A stretch of DNA of 64,000 bases from Bradyrhizobium sp. OK095. GTDB taxonomy: Bacteria > Pseudomonadota > Alphaproteobacteria > Rhizobiales > Xanthobacteraceae. The stretch lies in the NCBI RefSeq assembly GCF_900109945.1, contig NZ_FOBX01000001.1, positions 372,001-436,000 on the forward strand. Reading direction: 5' to 3'. Below are positions 42,571 to 50,072 of this stretch, in pieces (the first letter of the stretch is position 1; each line of letters opens with the position of its first letter). The notes under the pieces were generated by a model. It worked only from the letters and a program-made list of their open reading frames with translations. It did no database searches and was not told the DNA's origin. Made by a program: the position numbers and the translations under genes.

Positions 42571-44034
42571 ATGAGCAATTCTGCAAAGGCCGAAGCGGTG
42601 CTGGCGCTTCATCGCTTCGGCATGGGGCCACGGCCGGGATCGCTTGCCGCTGTCGGCACCGACCCGCGCGGTGCACTGATCGCCGAGCTCGACCGGCCGC
42701 TCACGCTGACCGCCGCCGCAATCCTTCCCGCGAGTGCAAAAGCGTATCGTACTGTTGCCGACGACAATGCGCGGCGGGCGGCGCGGGCCAAGCAGGCGCA
42801 GCAGCAGGCCAAGAAGCAGCAGACGGCCGCGGCGCCGGTAATGTCGGAAGACCAGACGCAAACCCAGGGCCAAGCTCAAGGTCAGGACAAGGACGCTGCC
42901 GAGATGGCGGCCAAGCAGGCGGCCGAAGCCGTTCCCGATCCCGGGCGTCCGATCTATTTGCAGGAAGCCAAGCTGCGCACGGAAGCAGCCCTTGCGGCCG
43001 ACATCGGCTTTGCCGAGCGGCTGGTGTGGTTCTGGTCCAACCATTTCTGCATCTCGGCCTACAAGATCCAGAGCATGTCGGGTGCTTACGAGCGCGAGGC
43101 CGTTCGCGCCAATGCGCTCGGTCACTTCGTCGATCTTCTGTTGGCGGTCGAAGGCCACCCGGCGATGCTGTTCTATCTCGACAATCTCGGCTCGATGGGT
43201 GCGAACTCGATCGCCGGCATCAACCGCAGCCGCGGCCTCAACGAAAACATTGCGCGCGAGATCATGGAATTGCACACGCTGGGTGTGAGGACCGGCTACA
43301 CCCAGGACGACGTGATCAGCTTCGCCAATGTGTTGACGGGATGGACGCTTGTTCCGCCCGGAGACAATCCCGAGCACGGCGGCGAATTCATCTTCAATCC
43401 GCGGCTGCACGAGCCCGGCGGGCAGACCGTGCTCGGCAAGCGCTACGAACAGGAGGATGCCGAGCAGGGCCGCGCGGTGCTGCGCGATCTCGCCGCGCAT
43501 CCGGCCACCGCGACCCATGTCGCGACCAAGCTCGCACGGCATTTCGTGGCCGACGAGCCGCCTCCGGCACTGGTCGAGCAGATGGCGAAGATTTTTCGCG
43601 ACACCGAGGGCGATCTCAAGCAGGTCGCGATCGCCATGGTGTCGTCGGACGAGGCGTGGCGCGGGCCGCCGTCTAAACTCAAGCGTCCGAGTGAATGGGG
43701 CGTTGGCATGGTGCGCGCGACCGGCATCACGGCCGTCGATCCCGTCCGCTTCACCGGCGGCCAGGAGCTGCTCGGCGAAGGGCTGTGGCGGCCGTCGGCG
43801 CCCAAGGGCTATCCGGATGACGAGGCAAGCTGGATCGACGGCGTCGGCCGGCGGCTCGACATCGCCAACAATTTTGCCGAGCGCGTGGCAGCCACTGCTG
43901 ATCCGCAAGCGATCATCGAGGACGTCTTTGCATCCGAGATCGCACCCGAGGTGAAGCAGGCGGTCGGCCGTGCCGAGAGCCGGCAGCAGGCGCTGGCGCT
44001 GCTGTTCATGTCGGCGGATTTTCAGAGGAGGTGA
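42571..44034 (+). CDS. DUF1800 family protein
   Basis: 487 residues. The family pattern is seen at ALHRFGMGPRPG near the start, RLVWFWSNHFCIS, GLNENIAREIMELHTLGV, and YTQDDVISFANVLTGWTL. A low-complexity linker rich in Gln and Ala (about residues 70-115) interrupts the N-terminal part. No signal peptide is evident, although partners of this family are exported. Overlaps the DUF1501 gene; the pairing of the two families is widespread, but their function is unknown. The start has a poor SD. Confidence 0.88.
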   Translation: MSNSAKAEAVLALHRFGMGPRPGSLAAVGTDPRGALIAELDRPLTLTAAAILPASAKAYRTVADDNARRAARAKQAQQQAKKQQTAAAPVMSEDQTQTQGQAQGQDKDAAEMAAKQAAEAVPDPGRPIYLQEAKLRTEAALAADIGFAERLVWFWSNHFCISAYKIQSMSGAYEREAVRANALGHFVDLLLAVEGHPAMLFYLDNLGSMGANSIAGINRSRGLNENIAREIMELHTLGVRTGYTQDDVISFANVLTGWTLVPPGDNPEHGGEFIFNPRLHEPGGQTVLGKRYEQEDAEQGRAVLRDLAAHPATATHVATKLARHFVADEPPPALVEQMAKIFRDTEGDLKQVAIAMVSSDEAWRGPPSKLKRPSEWGVGMVRATGITAVDPVRFTGGQELLGEGLWRPSAPKGYPDDEASWIDGVGRRLDIANNFAERVAATADPQAIIEDVFASEIAPEVKQAVGRAESRQQALALLFMSADFQRR

Positions 44035-44036
44035 GC

Positions 44037-45287
44037 ATGGGCTTTGACAATCATTTGCCCACGCGGCGCGAGCTTCTGGTCGGCTCCGGCGCGCTGTTCG
44101 CATGGAGCCAGATGCCGCGGATCGCGCGCGCGGAAGGGCGCGATCCGCGCCTGCTCGTCGTCATCCTGCGCGGTGCGCTCGACGGCCTCGGCGCGATTGC
44201 ACCCGTCGGCGATCCCGACTGGATCTCCTTGCGCGGTGATCGCGCGCTGGTGCTGGACGGCAAGCCGCCGGCGCTGCCGCTCGATTCCTTCTTCGCGCTC
44301 AATCCGGCGATGCCGAACCTGCATCGGCTCTACAAGACCGGCAAGGCCGCGATCGTCCATGCCACCGCGACGCCCTATCGCGAGCGCTCGCATTTTGATG
44401 GCCAGGACGTGCTGGAGAGCGGGCTCGTCAAGCCCGGCATGACCAGCTCGGGATGGCTCAACCGCGCGCTGTTGGCGATGGAATCAGGCGGCCGTGTAGA
44501 CCCGCGCGGCAGCCGCGCGCTCGGCATCGGCTCGGTGACGCCTCTGGTGGTGCGCGGCTCGGCGCCCGTCATGACATGGGTGCCGCAAAGGCTCTTGCCG
44601 GCGAGCGAGGACACGCAGAACCGCCTGCTCGATCTTTACCAGCACACCGATCCGAAGCTCGCGACCGTGCTCCAGGCGCGCATGAAGCTCGCCTCGCTCG
44701 GCGGTGCGCCCGGCGCCGGTGATCCGATGTCCGACGATCCGACGCTGATGCCTCCGGGCATCGCGCGCGTGCGCGCCTATTTTGCCGAAGCCGCCGGCAC
44801 CGCCGCGCGCTATCTCGCAAAGCCCGACGGTCCGCGCGTCGGCGCGATGGGTTTTGTCGGCTGGGATACGCACATCGCCGAAGGCGCGGCGTCAGGCCAG
44901 CTCTACAATCTGCTCGGTGCGCTCGACGGTGCATTTGCTGCGATCGAAAGCAACATGAGCGAAGTGTGGCACGAGACGGTGGTCGCGGTCGTCACCGAGT
45001 TCGGACGCACCGCGCGCATCAACGGCACGCAAGGCACCGATCACGGAACGGGCACGGTCGCGTTCCTCATCGGCGGCGGCCTCACCGGCGGCCGCGTGAT
45101 CGCGGACTGGCCGGGCTTGAAGCCGGCGCAGCTGTTCGAGGATCGCGATCTCAAGCCGACCACGGATTTGCGCGCCGTGCTGAAGGGGCTGCTCAGGGAT
45201 CATTTGCGCGTCGACGAGAAGATTCTGGCTGAGACGGTCTTCCCCGGCAGCGCCGATGTCAAACCGATGGGGGGCCTCGTCGGCTGA
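44037..45287 (+). CDS. DUF1501 family protein, Tat-exported
   Basis: 416 residues from the ATG that has AGGAGGTG four bases before it; a GTG two codons earlier lies inside the SD. The lead PTRRELLVGSGALFAWSQ has a twin-arginine pair and hydrophobic stretch, so Tat export is likely. The DUF1501 domain covers the rest (LLVVILRGALDGLGAI, GMTSSGWLNRAL, VVAVVTEFGRTARINGTQGTDHG), a sulfatase-like alkaline-phosphatase fold with a probable metal site in the last motif. It starts just after the DUF1800 stop, so the pair is an operon. Confidence 0.9.
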   Translation: MGFDNHLPTRRELLVGSGALFAWSQMPRIARAEGRDPRLLVVILRGALDGLGAIAPVGDPDWISLRGDRALVLDGKPPALPLDSFFALNPAMPNLHRLYKTGKAAIVHATATPYRERSHFDGQDVLESGLVKPGMTSSGWLNRALLAMESGGRVDPRGSRALGIGSVTPLVVRGSAPVMTWVPQRLLPASEDTQNRLLDLYQHTDPKLATVLQARMKLASLGGAPGAGDPMSDDPTLMPPGIARVRAYFAEAAGTAARYLAKPDGPRVGAMGFVGWDTHIAEGAASGQLYNLLGALDGAFAAIESNMSEVWHETVVAVVTEFGRTARINGTQGTDHGTGTVAFLIGGGLTGGRVIADWPGLKPAQLFEDRDLKPTTDLRAVLKGLLRDHLRVDEKILAETVFPGSADVKPMGGLVG

Positions 45288-45317
45288 CGGCGCGGCGCTC
45301 GCAACCGGATCGGGTTC

Positions 45318-45485
45318 ATGATGTGCACACTGACACAACGAGAGCTCAACTTTCTCGCCAGCCTGAAAACCGGCTGGCGGCGACTCTATCGGCGTGAGCT
45401 GATGCGGCTCCTGAGGGGCGATGCCGAGCCTGGCGAGGACCAGCCGGGCACGCGCCCGATCGTCTGGCGCATCGTATCGGGCTGA
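45318..45485 (+). CDS. Small hypothetical protein (55 residues)
   Basis: Reads MMCTLTQRELNFLASLKTGW, then a basic, Arg-rich middle, then GTRPIVWRIVSG. The composition is protein-like and no longer frame competes on either strand, but the SD (CGGATCGGGTTC) is weak. Family unknown. Confidence 0.4.
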   Translation: MMCTLTQRELNFLASLKTGWRRLYRRELMRLLRGDAEPGEDQPGTRPIVWRIVSG

Positions 45486-45637
45486 TCTCTTCGCGAGCTT
45501 GTCCCGATTCAGGACATCGAGTGTGATGGAATCGCCACAGCGGGCGCGAAACGGCCGCAGCCTCGGACCCGCTTTCCTTCAGCCAAGGTTCTGCCCTCAT
45601 TGCCCACCGAAACTCAGGCGTGTTCAGAGGGCGCATC

Positions 45638-46153
45638 ATGTCTCGCTTTGCAAGTGCCGAAACTGCCCGGATTTCGCTGGCAAGCTCGAGCCGGTTGCTG
45701 CTGGCCATCGTCGGCGCTGCATCGCTCGCCGCGTGTGCACAATCACCGGTCGGTCGTCAGAAGGCTGATCTCGGCACCAGCCGGCAGGCCACGGTCGAGC
45801 GCCCGCACAGGGTCGCGGCTCTGCATCCGCGGCCGACCAGCCGGGTGCGCATTCCTGACGGTGATGAAAAGCAGACCGCATCGCATGGCGTCGCCAGCTT
45901 CTACTCGGATACGGAGACTGCGAGCGGCGAGAGGTTCGACAAGAACGAATTGACCGCGGCCCATCCCTCGCTGCCGTTCGGTACGAAGCTCCGCGTCACC
46001 GATGTCTCCTCCGGCCGCTTCGTCACCGTCAGGGTCAACGATCGCGGCCCCTATGTTCACGGGCGCGTCGTCGACATCTCGCCTTCTGCCGCCGAGGCGC
46101 TCGGCATGGTCGACAAGGGCGTCGCCAATGTGAGGCTCGATGTCGTGCGATAG
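45638..46153 (+). CDS. RlpA-like septal ring lytic transglycosylase, lipoprotein
   Basis: 171 residues from the ATG; a GTG six codons upstream is possible. The N-terminal signal ends in a lipobox (SLAAC), so it should be anchored to the outer membrane. The double-psi beta-barrel domain covers about residues 85-171: GVASFYSDTETASGERFDKNELTAAH, then LPFGTKLRVTDVSSGRFVTVRVNDRGPYV and GRVVDISPSAAEALGM. The key Asp of NDRGP is kept. No SPOR domain, so septal targeting must come from elsewhere. Confidence 0.9.
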   Translation: MSRFASAETARISLASSSRLLLAIVGAASLAACAQSPVGRQKADLGTSRQATVERPHRVAALHPRPTSRVRIPDGDEKQTASHGVASFYSDTETASGERFDKNELTAAHPSLPFGTKLRVTDVSSGRFVTVRVNDRGPYVHGRVVDISPSAAEALGMVDKGVANVRLDVVR

Positions 46154-46266
46154 GGCTGCGATTCATCGACCTGAGCCGACGCGCTTAACCGGCTGTTAGC
46201 TGCTCTGCCGCACCATGGGCGTCCAAACAATTCGGGGCCCAAATCGGGGTTCATGGGGGGCGGCGT

Positions 46267-46422
46267 TTGAACACGATCCAGTATCTCGAAGATCAGGCCG
46301 CACGCGCCGAGCGGCTCGCCAGACGGATCACGGATACGCTGACGATCGAAAAGCTCCTGACCTTCGCCGGCGAACGCCGCCGCGAGATCGAGGTCATCAC
46401 CGGCAGGCGTCGCCACGCCTAA
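46267..46422 (+). CDS. Small conserved-looking protein (51 residues)
   Basis: TTG start with GGGGGGCGGCG before it. The product begins MNTIQYLEDQAARAERLARR and ends in a basic tail (GRRRHA). It is wholly helical in appearance and charged, with typical codon use. No domain recognised. Confidence 0.6.
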   Translation: MNTIQYLEDQAARAERLARRITDTLTIEKLLTFAGERRREIEVITGRRRHA

Positions 46423-46524
46423 CTCTCCTAAACCATGCAACGAACGCATTCGGCCTCGCTTTGAGGCGCGGAACTTCTTCTCGTCTCCTGCGTCATGTCA
46501 GTCATGAACATGGAGGAGGAAGTC

Positions 46525-46611
46525 ATGGGCTTTGGTCGAGGTGCTTTGCTTTGGTTGATTGGCGTGCCGCTGCCGATTGTTCTGCTGCTGGCACTGTTCT
46601 GGCACCACTGA
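46525..46611 (+). CDS. Small membrane protein (28 residues)
   Basis: MGFGRGALLWLIGVPLPIVL, then LLALFWHH. The start has an excellent GGAGGAGGAAG SD. A single hydrophobic helix fills nearly the whole protein, ending in two histidines. An in-frame start 10 codons upstream (46495) would place the SD inside the gene. A strong terminator follows 12 bases after the stop, so it is a complete transcription unit. Function unknown. Confidence 0.7.
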   Translation: MGFGRGALLWLIGVPLPIVLLLALFWHH

Positions 46612-46623
46612 GTTCGCAAAACG

Positions 46624-46651
46624 AAAAGCGCCGCGGAAGCGGCGCTTTTTT
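46624..46651 (+). terminator. Rho-independent terminator of the small membrane protein gene
   Basis: AAAAGCGCCGC-GGAA-GCGGCGCTTTT is a perfect 11-bp stem with a four-base loop, running into a six-T tract. It is also usable in reverse for a minus-strand transcript. Confidence 0.92.
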
Positions 46652-46693
46652 GTCGGCTGCGATTTGAAGAGTATCAATGAGATCGATACACGT

Positions 46694-46999
46694 TCAGCTG
46701 TGGCTCTCGACGAAGTCGCTGAGATAGTCCGGCAGCGTCACGCCATCGATATCGCAGCGCGAGCGAATCTCGCTGGCGATCTCGGTCGAGATGTCCTTCA
46801 TCCAGTGCTCGAGCGTGTTGAACGAGATCACCTTGATCGGATCGTTGAAGCAACCGGCGACGAGCTCGCCGATTGTGGCTTCGAGATCGCTGCGCTCGAT
46901 GCGGATCTCAGTCGCCTTGTCGCGGCGGTCGATCACTACGAATAAAGTCTGGTCTGCCCCATAAGGCACGACCCGGGATGGCACGCCAGCTTCAAGCAT
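46694..46999 (-). CDS. Hypothetical protein (101 residues)
   Basis: The ATG at 46999 (MLEAGVPSRVVPYGADQTLF) was preferred since composition becomes protein-like from there; the frame is open for 41 more codons upstream. The product is acidic and ordered in look (strand VVIDRRDKATEIRIERS, helix TLEHWMKDISTEIASEIRSR). No family recognised. Lies downstream of another small gene on the same strand. Confidence 0.6.
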   Translation of the reverse strand: MLEAGVPSRVVPYGADQTLFVVIDRRDKATEIRIERSDLEATIGELVAGCFNDPIKVISFNTLEHWMKDISTEIASEIRSRCDIDGVTLPDYLSDFVESHS

Positions 47000-47122
47000 C
47001 TCAGACACCCTTCGCTTCAGACACCCTTGGCTTCCGATCTCCGTTAACGGGAAAAGCCGGAAGAAGGTTCCGTCTGGATGAGAAGCTTGTCGTGCGCGTG
47101 CAGCTCCGACGTCTGCACGCAA

Positions 47123-47395
47123 TCAGAGAAATTCCCTCAGCCGCGATAGCTCGGTGACGTGCTCGGGCGAAAGAATATCCGTGACCAGCGACGGCTGCGC
47201 CGCCGTGTGGATCTCATAGAGATGCCTGGTCGTCGCCGGCTTCTCCATGAAAGCCGAGATGCACTCGTCGAGCGTGCCCTCGCTCACCTGATAGGAGTCT
47301 CTGTCCGGCTGGCGCTGGTTCGCAAGCGACGGCCATTTATGCAGCGCGGCGAGCGCGCCGAAATCGACCTTTGAATCCGCAACCACGTCGCCCAT
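47123..47395 (-). CDS. Hypothetical protein (90 residues)
   Basis: Starts after GTGAGGCG. The sequence (MGDVVADSKVDFGALAALHK, later SEGTLDECISAFMEKP and TRHLYEIHTAAQPSLVTDIL) is protein-like, cytosolic and of unknown family. Probably shares a transcript with the next gene on this strand. Confidence 0.65.
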   Translation of the reverse strand: MGDVVADSKVDFGALAALHKWPSLANQRQPDRDSYQVSEGTLDECISAFMEKPATTRHLYEIHTAAQPSLVTDILSPEHVTELSRLREFL

Positions 47396-47535
47396 CGCCT
47401 CGCCTCACGCAACAAAACCCCAGCCCGCAAAGGTTTGCGTGCCGGGGCCAACACCAATCGCTGCATCCCAATGCCACGCGCATCCAACGCGCCGGCCGGG
47501 AATTTGTTCCCCGCCAATCCGCCACGGCGTCAGGC

Positions 47536-48456
47536 TCAACCGCCGGGAATTTTCGGAATCCGCAATACCCAGTCGACGAACGCCTTCACGCGGCGATCTT
47601 GGGCCATTGCCGCGGGCCAGCGCACGATCTGGGTCTTGCTCGATGGCAAATCCCACGACTGCGGGAGCACGCGCACCAGCCTCCCGTCCCTGAGCGCATC
47701 CTGAACCAGTAGCGAGCGTGCGAGCACGATTCCGTTGCCCGCGAGGGCGGCGGCGATGGCGGTCGCTATTGTTGCAAAACGGATATCCGCAGGTGGAGGG
47801 CGGCCTAGCCCCAATCGCTCGAACCAGGTCGTCCATGACCACTCGACCCCACTGTCTTCGCCCGCTCGGCCCTTGTGCAAGAGCGGCAGGGACCTCAGCC
47901 GCGTGACGTCGGCCAGTGGTCGCCGACCTGGCAGCAGGCGGGGGTGGCAGACGGGGTACACGTGCTCACGGAATAACAAGCGCTGGGTCGACGTTGCTCT
48001 CAAGCCCGCCGCCGGTTGCCACAGCACCGTGACGTCGAGATCTGCCGACCTTGCGTGTGCGTCACCTTGGAGAATGGCAAGCTCGACCGTTATGCCGGGA
48101 TGGGCTTCCACAAAATAGGGCAAACGGCGCACGAGCCAGTAGTCGGCAAGCGCTGCGCCGACGCCCACTTTCAAGGCCGGAGGCGGCGCGGCAGCGCGGC
48201 ACAGCGCACGAAAATCGGCCATCCGCTCGAGTAAGCCGGCCAACTCGTTCGACAGAGCTATACCGGCGGGTGTGGCGCTCAAGCCGTTGGGTTGTCGCAC
48301 GAGCAGAGGCATGCCGACGAAGTCTTCGAGCTTGCGAAGGCGATGACTGACCGCGCTCTGTGTCAGCCCGAGTTCTGCGGAGGCGCGCGTGACGCTCGCA
48401 TGTCGCAGGGCGGCCTCGAACGCGATCAGGCCATCGAAAGGAGGAAATGAACGCAT
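47536..48456 (-). CDS. LysR-family regulator, GcvA-like
   Basis: 306 residues from MRSFPPFDG, which is where GcvA-like proteins begin; ATGs 8 and 24 codons upstream are possible. Helix-turn-helix at about residues 18-45 (ASVTRASAELGLTQSAVSHRLRKLEDFVG) and a periplasmic-binding-like effector domain after it. It is divergent from the MFS gene, with about 100 bases between them, and is likely to control it. No TN11A box could be placed with confidence. Confidence 0.9.
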   Translation of the reverse strand: MRSFPPFDGLIAFEAALRHASVTRASAELGLTQSAVSHRLRKLEDFVGMPLLVRQPNGLSATPAGIALSNELAGLLERMADFRALCRAAAPPPALKVGVGAALADYWLVRRLPYFVEAHPGITVELAILQGDAHARSADLDVTVLWQPAAGLRATSTQRLLFREHVYPVCHPRLLPGRRPLADVTRLRSLPLLHKGRAGEDSGVEWSWTTWFERLGLGRPPPADIRFATIATAIAAALAGNGIVLARSLLVQDALRDGRLVRVLPQSWDLPSSKTQIVRWPAAMAQDRRVKAFVDWVLRIPKIPGG

Positions 48457-48560
48457 CTCATCACCATGAATGAATTTCATGGCGATGTGAACAGCTCGCA
48501 TTGGCGTACAGCCCGCGCCGGCGTGCATATCGGGAGAGACGCTTTCACGATTGGAAAACG

Positions 48561-49961
48561 ATGGCCAGGACCGAACTCCACACGCAGCCGCTGAGCTGTT
48601 GGCGCGACCTGCTGCCGGCGGCGGTGCTCGGCATGGCGGCCTTCTTGACGCAATTCGACGTGACTGCGGTCGTCGTCGCCATGCCGGCCATGGCGGCCGA
48701 GCTCGGTTTCGGCGTCGCCGCCTATGCCTGGGTCATGGATGCCTACAGTCTGGCTTTTACCGGAGGACTGCTGGCCGCCGGTGCGCTTGCCGACCGGTAT
48801 GGGCGACGACGCGCCCTGCTCGGCGGCAACATCGTGTTCCTGGCCGGCTCGGTCGCTTGCGGCTTTGCGACGGGAGGTCCGGAGCTGTGGGCAGCTCGTG
48901 CAGTTCAAGGCCTTGGTGCAGCGTTCGTCATGACCGGAGGCATCGCGCTGCTCGCGAGCACCTATACCCGGCCCGACGAGCGCGCCCGCGCATTCGCACT
49001 GATGGGTGTGATCTCGGGTACAGCCATGGCTCTCGGGCCGACGCTCGGAGGGCTGGTCTCGACCTGGATCGGGTGGCGCTGGATTTTCCTGGCCAATACC
49101 CCACTTTGCCTGCTCGCTATTCTGGCCGTCCCGCGGCTGGTCGCAGAATCGCGCGGTCCTGCCGGCCGTCCGCTGGATTGGAGCGGGGTCATTCTTCTCA
49201 CGTTTGCTCTTGGTCTTGCGATCGAGAGCCTGTTGATGGGGCGTGCTGCACCGGTCCGGGTTGCGGTCGGTCTCGGGGCAAGTGTGTGTCTGCTCGCCAT
49301 CTTCGCGATGCAGCAGCGGCGCCGGCCTGCGCCGATGTTCGACCCGGCTGTATTCGGTCGGCCGGTCATGATCGGAATTTCGTCGTTGCTGATTGCCGTC
49401 TCCATCGGATACTGGGCCGTCCTCGTCTACCTGCCGCCGTTTCTGGGCGCAGCGTTTGGCTGGACGGGCTCATCGGTCGGCTTCGCATTGCTCTGCGCGA
49501 CCTTGCCGATGCTTCTGCTGCCGCCCTATGGTGCCCGTTTGGCAAAACACTGGGGCTGGCGTCGGCTGTTCGCGACCGCGATGCTGGTGCTGCTGGCGGG
49601 CAATCTCACTTTGATGCTGGTCGCGAGTGGCTGGCTCCCGAACACGGGCGTTATTCTCGCCGCGGCGGCGACCGCGATGCTGTTGATAGGGCTTGGCGCG
49701 GTGCTTGCGCACCCGCAACTGTCGGGTGCTGTCGTCGCCTTGGTGCCTCCGGACCAGACCGGCATGGCTTCGGCAGTGACCGTGGTCATGCGCCAAGGCG
49801 GCTTCGCACTGGGCATCGCGATGCTCGGTGCATCGCTGCCGTATGAGGCCACGGCTGCCGGCTACGCATGGCCCTGGCTTCTTGCGGCTGTTGCATCCGC
49901 AAGTGGCCTCATCGCAGCCTCGACGTTGTTGCCGGACCACCAGCCCCAGCTGCTCAGCTGA
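48561..49961 (+). CDS. MFS transporter, DHA2 (14-helix drug efflux) type
   Basis: 466 residues from an ATG with TTGGAAAACG before it. Fourteen or so membrane segments. Family signs: the first helix with TQFDVTAVVVAMPAMAAEL, motif A in the loop GALADRYGRRRALLGG, and motif C-like GLVSTWIGWRWIFLAN. Such pumps expel toxic organic molecules by proton exchange. The divergent LysR gene probably regulates it. Substrate unknown. Confidence 0.9.
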   Translation: MARTELHTQPLSCWRDLLPAAVLGMAAFLTQFDVTAVVVAMPAMAAELGFGVAAYAWVMDAYSLAFTGGLLAAGALADRYGRRRALLGGNIVFLAGSVACGFATGGPELWAARAVQGLGAAFVMTGGIALLASTYTRPDERARAFALMGVISGTAMALGPTLGGLVSTWIGWRWIFLANTPLCLLAILAVPRLVAESRGPAGRPLDWSGVILLTFALGLAIESLLMGRAAPVRVAVGLGASVCLLAIFAMQQRRRPAPMFDPAVFGRPVMIGISSLLIAVSIGYWAVLVYLPPFLGAAFGWTGSSVGFALLCATLPMLLLPPYGARLAKHWGWRRLFATAMLVLLAGNLTLMLVASGWLPNTGVILAAAATAMLLIGLGAVLAHPQLSGAVVALVPPDQTGMASAVTVVMRQGGFALGIAMLGASLPYEATAAGYAWPWLLAAVASASGLIAASTLLPDHQPQLLS

Positions 49962-50072
49962 CAACGCAGGCCGGCTCAGCGCCGTCGCGGCTGGTCCAAT
50001 GAGCGTGGATACCGGGACCACACCAATCACCGTATCGGCCGGGAGAGTGGCTCCCGGCCGGTCCGCCGCCGC

